NCBI GenBank assembly: GCA_023443285.1
Contig: JAEZVB010000098.1
Coordinates: forward strand, 1 to 18,700
Direction: 5' to 3'
Length of the DNA stretch: 18,700 bases
From: Bacillota bacterium
GTDB lineage: Bacteria > Bacillota > Negativicutes > Sporomusales > Sporomusaceae
Shown here: positions 1 to 6,623 of the stretch, piece after piece
Numbering within the stretch: position 1 is the stretch's first letter
Layout of the letters: each line of letters starts with the position of its first letter
Position numbers and translations under genes: made by a program
The notes under the pieces: model-generated
What the model was told of the DNA's origin: nothing
Databases searched by the model: none
The model's input: only the letters and a program-made list of their open reading frames with translations

Positions 1-731
1 TATCAGCCCTTGCCAGCGGCAAAGATACCGCTAATCTGTCTACTTCAAATTCGATAGGCAATGTATCAGACGGACTCAAGGCTGCTATGGAACAAGAATT
101 CAATGCGAAGATGGCAGCAAAACAACGGGAATTACAAGCTGCCTTTGTCCAAAAGGCTAATAAAGTCCATGGCGAATTGGCTGCTAAACTCAATGCCTAT
201 GCACAAGAGTTGGAAGAGGAGTACCAGCCGCAGATTTTTAACTACCAGTTAAAATTGCAAACCATCCGTATGGACGAGAAGCAAGCGGCTGAACTAAAAG
301 CGAAGCTGGATGCTTTGAAAGCTGAGCAATCCAACAAATTAGCAGATAAAGAAAAAGAGCTAGGGCAAAACTTAGACGCGATAATGGCTCCAGAGAATGC
401 GGCGATGGAACAGGAACTGGCTGCTTATGCTCGCCAATTAAATGCTGAATTAAATAGCCAAGCTGCATCCAAGACGGCCAATATTTCTGCGCAAATAGGG
501 CAAGCAGCTACTGCTCCGGTTCCAACAGCCATCAATACCCAGCTTGAGCAGCAATTAGGAATGAAACAGCAGGAGATCAATGTAATGGAAGAGTTTATGT
601 TAAATGATATTCGGGAAAAAGCTGGTAAAGTGGCAACAGAACGCAACCTTGATACCGTATTGACAGGTTATGAAGTAAATGTAAATGCTTTGGATATTAC
701 TAATGCGGTCATAGCCGCGTTTAAGAAATAA
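1..731 (+). CDS. OmpH/Skp-like coiled-coil periplasmic protein, 5' end missing
   Basis: The frame is open from the first bases of the window to the TAA at 729-731, so the start and any signal peptide lie upstream; the ATG at 87 is internal, with coding-like sequence before it and no ribosome binding site. About 242 residues are visible. They are mostly charged and alanine/glutamine-rich helix with coiled-coil character, interrupted by a proline-containing linker (TAPVPTAIN). The C-terminus, with a conserved-looking LDITNAVI segment, closely resembles the end of the Skp homologue encoded next (DVTDAVI), which supports an OmpH/Skp-family assignment. Skp proteins hold unfolded outer-membrane proteins in the periplasm. 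This one is clearly longer than a usual Skp (about 160 residues). It lies 81 bases before the second Skp gene, probably in one operon. Family assignment is inferred from the C-terminal match and context. Confidence 0.72.
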   Translation, partial: SALASGKDTANLSTSNSIGNVSDGLKAAMEQEFNAKMAAKQRELQAAFVQKANKVHGELAAKLNAYAQELEEEYQPQIFNYQLKLQTIRMDEKQAAELKAKLDALKAEQSNKLADKEKELGQNLDAIMAPENAAMEQELAAYARQLNAELNSQAASKTANISAQIGQAATAPVPTAINTQLEQQLGMKQQEINVMEEFMLNDIREKAGKVATERNLDTVLTGYEVNVNALDITNAVIAAFKK

Positions 732-812
732 TGTGTGTGCACATACTATAAGTAAGGTTACGCCCTCGCTGAATTTTGCTCATGCTGGGGGTTTCAAAGG
801 AGGATTTCAGTA

Positions 813-1235
813 ATGAATAAACAAATTAGAATGGCTCTGATGTTAGTGCTAATTTTTGTTGCCGGTTTGGCATTGACAGGGTGCAATAGTGGTCAGGCGG
901 CCATTGGTGTTCTTGACGTAAATAAAGTTATGTCTGACAGCCCGAAGATTAAGCAGTTTCAAGAACAGCTTAATGTTAAAGGCAAAGAATTAAGTGACCA
1001 ACTGGAAAAAGATAAAGCCAGTATCAGTGCTGAAGAATTTCAAAAACGCCAAGAGACTGCCTACGGTGAATTTTTGAAAACTAAGCAGGAATTAGAGGGT
1101 CAGATTGACTCCAGTATCAAACAAGCTATTGAGCAAGTAAGCAAAGAGAAAAAACTTGGTGTGGTAATTTATAAAAACAGTGTCGCGACTGGCGGTACTG
1201 ATGTAACTGATGCTGTGATTCAAAAAATGCAATAA
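813..1235 (+). CDS. skp: Skp/OmpH-family periplasmic chaperone, predicted lipoprotein
   Basis: A 140-residue protein starting at ATG 813, with a strong AAAGGAGG ribosome binding site about 9 bases upstream. The N-terminus is a lipoprotein signal: basic MNKQIR, a hydrophobic stretch, then the lipobox LTGC with the lipidated cysteine at residue 24. The mature part opens with the family's short beta strand (AIGVLDVNKVM), continues as a charged coiled-coil hairpin (about residues 45-115), and closes with the strand KKLGVVIYKNSV and VTDAVIQKM. This is the usual Skp order: small beta/trimerisation part plus helical tentacle. The likely role is chaperoning nascent outer-membrane proteins towards the Bam complex. 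Escherichia coli Skp is soluble, so membrane anchoring by a lipid is a notable difference. It is followed after 15 bases by lpxD, as skp is followed by lpxD in many diderms. Confidence 0.9.
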   Translation: MNKQIRMALMLVLIFVAGLALTGCNSGQAAIGVLDVNKVMSDSPKIKQFQEQLNVKGKELSDQLEKDKASISAEEFQKRQETAYGEFLKTKQELEGQIDSSIKQAIEQVSKEKKLGVVIYKNSVATGGTDVTDAVIQKMQ

Positions 1236-1250
1236 AAGGAGAGGCAGCCA

Positions 1251-2270
1251 GTGAAAAAAACATTAGCTGAGATTGCCGCCTTGGTTAACGGTGCAGTTCT
1301 TGGTGCTAGTGATAAGGAGATTACCGGCATAACCAACATTGATGATGCCGGAGCAGGTGATATTACCTTTGCTGTACATCCTCACCTTGACAAAGCCGCC
1401 AAATGTGCTGCCGCCGCCGTGATTATTCCCGATACAGTGGAAGAGTTTCCTAAATCGGCTATCCGGGTTACTAACCCCCGGATGGCCTTTACCACGTTAC
1501 TGGCCTTATTTACTCCTAAGCCAGTTATCGAGTTAGGTGTCCATCCGACTGCAGTTATTGGTAAAAATGTAAAATTGGGAACCGCGGTGGCCATAATGGC
1601 TCATACCGTTATTGAGGACAATGCCAAAATCGGCAATAATACTATTATTTATCCCCATACCTATATTGGACGCGATGTGACTGTGGGTGATGATACGCTC
1701 ATCTATCCCAATGTCACTATTCGAGAGAATTGTCATCTGGGCAGCCGGGTTATTGTGCAAAGCGGTGCGGTAATCGGCAGTGATGGTTTTGGTTTTGTTA
1801 CTGCCAATGGACGCCACCAGAAAGTACCGCAAGTTGGCAATGTTATCATCGAAGATGATGTTGAAATCGGTGCCAATACCTGTTTGGACAGAGCTACAAC
1901 CGGCAGTACGGTTGTGGGCAAAGGCACGAAGATTGATAATCTGGTGCATTTGGCTCACAATGTAGTGGTTGGTGAGAGCTGCTTTTTTGTTGCACAAACC
2001 GGCATTGCCGGCAGCACTAAAATCGGCAATAATGTTACCTTTGCTGGACAATCAGGCAGCGCAGGTCATATAACGATTGGTGACAACTGTGTATTTGCCG
2101 CTCGTACTGCACCCATTAACGATGTCCCGGATAATTCTTTTTGTGCCGGATTTCCTGCCCGTCCGCACCGTGAATGGCTGCGTTCCGAAGCAGCCATGGG
2201 CAAACTCCCTGAATTAATCAAAAAAATCCGCGACCTCGAGCAAAGACTCGCCCAACTGGAATCGAAATAA
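1251..2270 (+). CDS. lpxD: LpxD, UDP-3-O-acylglucosamine N-acyltransferase
   Basis: A 339-residue protein starting with GTG at 1251, preceded by AAAGGAGAG about 7 bases upstream; no better start is near. It performs the third step of lipid A synthesis, moving a 3-hydroxyacyl chain from acyl-ACP to the 2-amino group of UDP-3-O-acylglucosamine, in the cytoplasm. The N-terminal domain (about residues 1-100) is the uridine-binding LpxD type (NIDDAGAGDITF). Residues about 100-300 are left-handed beta-helix hexapeptide repeats of the [LIV]-G-x4 kind, and the end is a C-terminal helix. The HLAHN motif places the presumed catalytic base at His236, matching His239 of the E. coli enzyme. Length is normal for the family (about 340). 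It is probably co-transcribed with the skp gene; a weak terminator candidate follows. Confidence 0.97.
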   Translation: MKKTLAEIAALVNGAVLGASDKEITGITNIDDAGAGDITFAVHPHLDKAAKCAAAAVIIPDTVEEFPKSAIRVTNPRMAFTTLLALFTPKPVIELGVHPTAVIGKNVKLGTAVAIMAHTVIEDNAKIGNNTIIYPHTYIGRDVTVGDDTLIYPNVTIRENCHLGSRVIVQSGAVIGSDGFGFVTANGRHQKVPQVGNVIIEDDVEIGANTCLDRATTGSTVVGKGTKIDNLVHLAHNVVVGESCFFVAQTGIAGSTKIGNNVTFAGQSGSAGHITIGDNCVFAARTAPINDVPDNSFCAGFPARPHREWLRSEAAMGKLPELIKKIRDLEQRLAQLESK

Positions 2271-2280
2271 TCAACAAGAT

Positions 2281-2337
2281 AAGCGGACGGTTTTTTGTGC
2301 TATGAAAATAGACGAAAGATTGGCCGCTTTCTTTTTT
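2281..2337 (+). terminator. Possible weak terminator after lpxD
   Basis: AAGCGG (2281-2286) can pair with CCGCTT (2324-2329), and the right arm is followed by TCTTTTTT. The 37-base loop contains a small CTAT-GAAA-ATAG tetraloop hairpin (2300-2311). The stem is short and the loop long, so this is only a candidate, supported by its place just after a stop codon. Confidence 0.35.
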
Positions 2338-2357
2338 CACCACCAATTTGTCCCTTT

Positions 2358-2421
2358 GCTGCAAAAAATTACGTAGAGAGCTTGAGCAGGATTTTTGCTC
2401 CTTGCAGGGAATAGATATAAA
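2358..2421 (+). promoter_or_regulatory. Structured leader with weak promoter before the YjbH-like gene
   Basis: The 191-base gap before the gene at 2462 holds no convincing ORF. Alternative stems can form: CTGCAA/TTGCAG (2359-2364 with 2402-2407) enclosing GAGCA/TGCTC (2384-2388 with 2396-2400), or GCAAAAA/TTTTTGC (2361-2367 with 2392-2398). A TATAAA at 2416-2421 could be a -10 box, but no good -35 lies at the right distance. Promoter function is inferred and weak. Confidence 0.25.
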
Positions 2422-2461
2422 TTCGTAGTGCAAACTACCTATCTAGTAAGGGGAAACAAAA

Positions 2462-3094
2462 ATGAAGAAATCAATTTTTGCGGTAATAACGATGGTACTC
2501 CTAACATCACCTGTTTACGCGGCACCTTCGGTCAACGGCTCTACAGGCCTTATTAATACTCCGTCTGCCGATGTTATGCAGGAAGGTCAATTTTCGCTGG
2601 GGTACTATCATTTGCAACATGGCGGTGTAGGCACTTTTACGATGAATTTGACCGGCAAGCTTGAAGTGGGTGCAGCAGGCTTTCGCTATAATAGTGACGC
2701 TGGTCGCCAGGATCGCACCTATATTAACGCTAAGTATGGCTTGTTGCCGGAAACAATTTTGACACCTGGTGTAGCTATTGGTGTTGAAGATATTGCTAGT
2801 TTGGATAAACGTACCTATTATGCAGCTGCCAGCAAGGCATTGCCCTTTGGTTTTCGCCTTCATGCCGGTGTGGGCAATGGACGTTATGATGGTGTGTTTG
2901 CTGCCTTGGAAAAAACCATTAATCCGGTAAGCATTCTTACCGGTAACAACATCTTTCCGACAACAACGCTGATTGCCGAATGGGACGGCCACAATCTAAA
3001 TTATGGTGCACGCATGGCTGTGGTACCAGGACTAAAACTGGACTTAGGCCGCCGCGAACATCAGACTTATTTTGGAGCCAGCTTTACCTATTAA
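2462..3094 (+). CDS. Small YjbH-like outer-membrane beta-barrel-like protein
   Basis: A 210-residue protein starting at ATG 2462, with AAGGGG about 10 bases upstream. Residues 1-20 form a Sec signal peptide (KKSIFAVIT, hydrophobic core, VYA at the cleavage site). The mature protein begins with a segment of the type GSTGLINTPSADVMQEGQ, which I associate with YjbH-like and related outer-membrane proteins. The rest is alternating hydrophobic/polar strand-like sequence rich in glycine and aromatics with almost no long helix. It ends in YFGASFTY, an aromatic C-terminal residue as in the beta-signal recognised by the Bam complex. At 210 residues it is far shorter than full-length YjbH proteins, so it is probably a small barrel or single domain. 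Function is unknown. It precedes the acyltransferase gene by 15 bases and is probably co-transcribed with it. Confidence 0.7.
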   Translation: MKKSIFAVITMVLLTSPVYAAPSVNGSTGLINTPSADVMQEGQFSLGYYHLQHGGVGTFTMNLTGKLEVGAAGFRYNSDAGRQDRTYINAKYGLLPETILTPGVAIGVEDIASLDKRTYYAAASKALPFGFRLHAGVGNGRYDGVFAALEKTINPVSILTGNNIFPTTTLIAEWDGHNLNYGARMAVVPGLKLDLGRREHQTYFGASFTY

Positions 3095-3109
3095 AAGGAG
3101 GGACAGCGT

Positions 3110-3982
3110 ATGCTGTACTACCTAGTAAAAATAATGAGTGCCTTAGTAGGCGCTTTGCCTTATGTGATACGGCGTAACCTGGGACTATGCATTGGCAAGC
3201 TCTGCTGGCCGCTGGTGCCGGCAAGACGCCGGAATATGGCTATTGACAATATTAGTCGGGCTTTAGGCGTTGCCCGAAAGCAGGCAGCCGCCATTGCCAA
3301 GGCCAGCGCCATTCGTTTTGGCCCCATGTTTATGGAAGTACTTCATATGCCCAGACTTAATAAAGATAATATTAATAACTATGTTACTTTGACAGGCAGT
3401 GAGCATCTTGAGGCTGCTCTAAAAATGGGACGGGGAGCTGTACTGGCTACCGCCCACAGCGGGAATTGGGAGCTCTTGGGAGCTGCACTGGCCATGCACG
3501 GCTTTCCGCTTGTGGCTGTGGTTCAGCGCCAGACTAATGCTGCTATGAATACCTTTATTAATGAATACCGTACCAAAGCCGGTATGCATGTGACTTATAA
3601 GCAGGGCGTACGGGAAATGGTCAAGCTGCTGGGCACTGGTAAAATTATCGGGCTCTTAATGGATCAGGATAATCATAAGGACGGTGTATTCGTAGAGTTC
3701 TTCGGGCGTATGGCTTCTACGCCGCAAGGAGCTGCCGCGCTGGCCAGACTTAATAATGCGCCCATTGTCCCAGCCTTTATTACCGAAAACCCGGATGGTA
3801 CTCACACTGCCATACTTCACCCACCGGTGATGGTAGATAGGTCAGATGACCGTGCCGAAGATATTTGGCGAACGACCCGGGATTTAACTCAGATTATTGA
3901 GCAACATATTCGCCAGCACCCGAATGAATGGTTTTGGTTGCATAACCGGTGGAAGACGGCGCCGCCTGAATCACCAAAATAA
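3110..3982 (+). CDS. lpxL: LpxL/HtrB-family lipid A late acyltransferase
   Basis: A 290-residue protein starting at ATG 3110 behind a strong AAGGAGGG site 7 bases upstream. It belongs to the Kdo2-lipid IVA acyltransferase family (LpxL/LpxM, lysophospholipid acyltransferase fold), which transfers an acyl chain from acyl-ACP to a hydroxyl of a primary acyl chain at the inner face of the inner membrane. The HX4E catalytic motif is HSGNWE at residues 116-121. Other family segments are the membrane-associated N-terminus, the arginine-rich ARRRNMAIDNI, GLLMDQDNHKDGVFVEFFG with a substrate-binding acidic region, and the C-terminal PNEWFWLHNRWK, which is very typical. Length is normal (about 300). 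LpxL and LpxM cannot be told apart from sequence alone, so the symbol reflects the family. It is the only late acyltransferase in the window. The REP-like hairpin follows. Confidence 0.9.
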   Translation: MLYYLVKIMSALVGALPYVIRRNLGLCIGKLCWPLVPARRRNMAIDNISRALGVARKQAAAIAKASAIRFGPMFMEVLHMPRLNKDNINNYVTLTGSEHLEAALKMGRGAVLATAHSGNWELLGAALAMHGFPLVAVVQRQTNAAMNTFINEYRTKAGMHVTYKQGVREMVKLLGTGKIIGLLMDQDNHKDGVFVEFFGRMASTPQGAAALARLNNAPIVPAFITENPDGTHTAILHPPVMVDRSDDRAEDIWRTTRDLTQIIEQHIRQHPNEWFWLHNRWKTAPPESPK

Positions 3983-4009
3983 ATACCGAAGATAAAAGTC
4001 AAGAAGATG

Positions 4010-4036
4010 CCATGCTTCTATTACCACATAGCATGG
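4010..4036. repeat. Short inverted repeat downstream of the acyltransferase gene
   Basis: CCATGCT (4010-4016) and AGCATGG (4030-4036) form a perfect 7-bp inverted repeat with a 13-base loop. No T-run follows, so it is not a convincing terminator by itself. It lies directly before the larger REP-like element. Confidence 0.5.
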
Positions 4037-4040
4037 TTGA

Positions 4041-4126
4041 AGAGAGATTGCCACGCTTGCGCTCGCAATGACGATAAAGCCCATTGTCATTGCGAACGGA
4101 GTGAAGCAATCTCTCTTTTGCATTTT
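4041..4126. repeat. REP-like nested inverted repeat, possible terminator
   Basis: Two nested perfect inverted repeats share one centre: the outer arms AGAGAGATTGC (4041-4051) and GCAATCTCTCT (4106-4116), and the inner arms CGCAATGAC (4064-4072) and GTCATTGCG (4086-4094), with a 13-base loop. The right arm is followed by TTTTGCATTTTT. The word pattern (GAGATTGC...CGCAATGAC...GTCATTGCG...GCAATCTC) is that of a dispersed intergenic repeat known to me from many genomes, usually around GAGCGAAGCGA-like centres. It would fold into a long hairpin as RNA and probably ends the upstream transcript. Identification as a dispersed repeat is from memory; copies elsewhere in this genome cannot be seen. Confidence 0.75.
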
Positions 4127-4130
4127 TGAC

Positions 4131-4207
4131 AGTATATCAGTAAAGTATATAAAAATAATATAATGACTGATATACTATTTACATAAAACCGATATACGTG
4201 TTATAAT
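4131..4207 (+). promoter_or_regulatory. Promoter of the ABC pair with GATATAC operator-like repeats
   Basis: A sigma-A-type promoter reads TTTACA (4178-4183), an 18-base spacer, then perfect TATAAT (4202-4207). Around it are an 11-bp perfect inverted repeat, AGTATATCAGT (4131-4141) and ACTGATATACT (4166-4176), and a third GATATAC at 4191-4197 inside the spacer. The last two direct copies are 22 bases apart, about two helical turns. The layout suggests a repressor site over the promoter; the binding protein is not in the window. Confidence 0.6.
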
Positions 4208-4236
4208 GTACTCCAGAAATGAGGTGAGTAAATCGT

Positions 4237-6591
4237 ATGCTGAAAACAAAAGTAATGAAAACAATTAGTCTATTGTGGAAAGATTCTATAGAGCGGGATA
4301 TCCTAACCCTGCTTACAGTGAGTGTTATTATCGGCTCATTGGTAGCCAGTTCGGTCTCGATGGCCGCTAACGCCTATTTTTCGAAAACGCTGTCAAGTCT
4401 TGTGGGTGACTATGGCGAATATGACTTAGTAATTCAAGTCAGGGAAGAGATGAAAGAGGATACTGCCCTTCAGGTGAACAAGATTGTGGAAGATGTGTTC
4501 CCAGGAGGTAAGGTAAGCCAAGGTCCTACCGTTACCGGCAAATCGTATTTCTATGTCACTCTGCCTGACAAATATAAAACCAAGCAAATCTATGAAGACT
4601 TGCCGAAAACCTTTGGTAGTATCCCAGGCGGTGCTAGTGTCGGGATGATGACTGAGCCGCGCCTTAATATTCGCGGTGTGCCGGACGGCTCTAAAAATAT
4701 GTTGATTGAGCGAATCATGCAAATGGATGGCGTGCGGTTTGCTTTCCGCGACGGCGCTACTGTTGGCATTATTTTAACTTCGCTGGATAAATCGACAGCT
4801 GTAAGCAACAATATCAAGACCATTTTAAAAGATTATCAGGTTATTGAGATTACCTTCCCGGTAGGCAGTGAGCCGGCCAACCCGGTACGCATGGGGGAAG
4901 GAATTGCCGAAGCCATGAAGAAAGATCTGCGGCTCGAATACGCGCAGAACGTATCGATTGACGGAAAAAATGACGATATGACCTATATGGTCAGCACTAT
5001 GATTGAATTAAAACGATTCTTATCAGCCTATGCGTCCCAAGTGACCCTTTCCCCGACTGCCGATGCCAAACTGGTGAAAGGGGATAAGGTGGTCTTTCAA
5101 GGCCTGGCTGCAGAGGTGCCACAGACTGGGAAAGCGCCTGATAAAACCAATGTTATTGTGGAAATCACGGCAGTTGCCGCTAGTGGCGTGGCCGAAGGCC
5201 GTATTACCCAGGGGGATGCTTCTCAGCTAGGTAATACACCGGGTTATAAATTAGAAAAAGAAGTGGTTGGAGTAGAAGTCGGGTCAGCCTCTTATAGAAA
5301 TCCTCGTCAGCAACTGGGAAATGCGTTAGGCGAGACAGGTAAGCTTGTCGGACAAATTCCTGGGTTTGCCCAGGATGCCAAAAGCCTTAGCGGCATTGCC
5401 CTTGGCGCACTTGATAACTATGGTGGCAGTGTAGACGCCTTAGCGGCAACCTTATCAAGCTTGCAGGCAGCTGGCGATACTATTCAGGCTGCAACCAGTG
5501 CCATGGCTGGTATAGACACCAGCGGCATCCGCTTCCAGCTTGACAGTTCTTCGCGTAATATTGGCGGTCTGGTTAATAGCTTGCAGGTAGTGCGGCTACT
5601 TAATGGCGATGTCAACTCAACCATCAGTACGCTGACAGGGGCGCAGCAGAATCTTAGCAGCCTAAGCTCCAGCTTGTCCTCGCTTGACAGCGTGGCAGCC
5701 AATGCCCGTCAAGCCAAATCGGCTATTGATAATATTATTACCAATGGGCAAACAACGCTTGGTACACTGCGTGCTTTTGATGCGCAGGGAGCCAAGCGAA
5801 GTCTGACAGACGCTAATACTCGATTGAATGGACTTCAGGAAATTAACGTACCCATGATTACAGCTCAGGTGCAGTATCTGGCAAACGCTGTACCAAGTCT
5901 CAAAGATGAAGAAATCAGCCATTCGGTTGCCCTGTTGGATAAATTTATTGCCGGACAAGTTATTCCCGGCGCGCGAATTCAGATTCTAACAACAAGCAAT
6001 ATTGCTACCGAGGCTGTGGCTCCTATTGTTCATGCCCAGGTCGGGCATAGCAATGTATCATTATACTCAACAGCATTGGGCGTAATTGAACCCAATGCGC
6101 GCGGTGAGTTATATCAGGTGCTTAATGAAGTAAAAGGAATTTTGGCTGGTATGACAGCCATGATTATCACTATTTTGTTCCTGGGACTTGACCACACCGC
6201 CATCATGACAGTGATTCGTCGCAAACGTTTAGCGAAGAAGGTACCTCTTGCAGGCTGGCGCAAACTAGTTGAACGTATAACAATAACGTTTACTGCGCCT
6301 GAGCGCCGCTATGGTATGGGGATAGGTGCGGTTATGCTGACAGCTATGTTTATCTTGTCAGGCGGCGGCATTCCGTACTTGCCTTGGATCGGGGTACCTG
6401 TTATTGGCGCAATGCTTGGCCTGATAACAGCTGCCTATTGCGAAAAGATTAGCCCGATTGCCGGTGAAGAGGTTATGGCCGGTGAAGCCTTGGGTATGTC
6501 GATGGACGAAGTTATGCGTGAGATTGTTATTCCCAGCGGCCGTCCTGGTCTTATGCAAAAGTTGAACCAACGCAAGGTAAAATTTAAGTAA
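4237..6591 (+). CDS. Unassigned ABC transporter permease with giant extracytoplasmic domain
   Basis: A 784-residue protein starting at ATG 4237 with GAGGTGAG upstream. One membrane segment lies near residues 22-46. A very large extracytoplasmic part follows (about 47-632), then three more segments near 634-656, 693-712 and 716-738, and a cytoplasmic tail. This one-plus-three layout is that of the FtsX/MacB/LolC permease class. The extracytoplasmic part starts with mixed alpha/beta sequence (about 60-370), then a serine/alanine/leucine-rich helical stretch (about 380-570) recalling MCE or YhgE/Pip proteins, then a short mixed region. The tail (750-772) reads like the EAA coupling loop of ABC importers (EALGMS..., IVIP). 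It has its own promoter and is followed after 32 bases by an ATPase gene. I do not recognise a characterised homologue; substrate and direction are unknown. Its place among LPS genes suggests an envelope role, possibly lipid or LPS handling. Confidence 0.75.
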   Translation: MLKTKVMKTISLLWKDSIERDILTLLTVSVIIGSLVASSVSMAANAYFSKTLSSLVGDYGEYDLVIQVREEMKEDTALQVNKIVEDVFPGGKVSQGPTVTGKSYFYVTLPDKYKTKQIYEDLPKTFGSIPGGASVGMMTEPRLNIRGVPDGSKNMLIERIMQMDGVRFAFRDGATVGIILTSLDKSTAVSNNIKTILKDYQVIEITFPVGSEPANPVRMGEGIAEAMKKDLRLEYAQNVSIDGKNDDMTYMVSTMIELKRFLSAYASQVTLSPTADAKLVKGDKVVFQGLAAEVPQTGKAPDKTNVIVEITAVAASGVAEGRITQGDASQLGNTPGYKLEKEVVGVEVGSASYRNPRQQLGNALGETGKLVGQIPGFAQDAKSLSGIALGALDNYGGSVDALAATLSSLQAAGDTIQAATSAMAGIDTSGIRFQLDSSSRNIGGLVNSLQVVRLLNGDVNSTISTLTGAQQNLSSLSSSLSSLDSVAANARQAKSAIDNIITNGQTTLGTLRAFDAQGAKRSLTDANTRLNGLQEINVPMITAQVQYLANAVPSLKDEEISHSVALLDKFIAGQVIPGARIQILTTSNIATEAVAPIVHAQVGHSNVSLYSTALGVIEPNARGELYQVLNEVKGILAGMTAMIITILFLGLDHTAIMTVIRRKRLAKKVPLAGWRKLVERITITFTAPERRYGMGIGAVMLTAMFILSGGGIPYLPWIGVPVIGAMLGLITAAYCEKISPIAGEEVMAGEALGMSMDEVMREIVIPSGRPGLMQKLNQRKVKFK

Positions 6592-6623
6592 ATAAAATAG
6601 CAACTAGAAATGAGGTGAGCAAG

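Noticed and set aside
1533..2051. 172-codon minus-strand open frame
   Set aside because: It lies antisense within lpxD; the regular hexapeptide repeats of lpxD keep the opposite strand open. No ribosome binding site or recognisable protein features.
2507..2992. 161-codon minus-strand open frame
   Set aside because: Antisense to the YjbH-like gene, which has a signal peptide, ribosome binding site and family features. The antisense product looks like random sequence.
3983..4236. CRISPR array or insertion sequence remnant in the longest repeat-bearing gap
   Set aside because: The repeats are inverted and share one centre, with no regular spacers, no transposase fragment and no target-site duplication.
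4237..6591. Permease as a plain FtsX or MacB protein
   Set aside because: The membrane layout agrees, but the extracytoplasmic part is several times larger than in FtsX, the ATPase is not of FtsE/LolD style, and the tail has an EAA-like motif.
6615..6623. GTG start for the ATPase, and similar GTG starts at 9806 (lpxI) and 11833 (msbA)
   Set aside because: In each case the GTG lies within or before the ribosome binding site and an ATG follows at the proper distance (6624, 9818, 11848).
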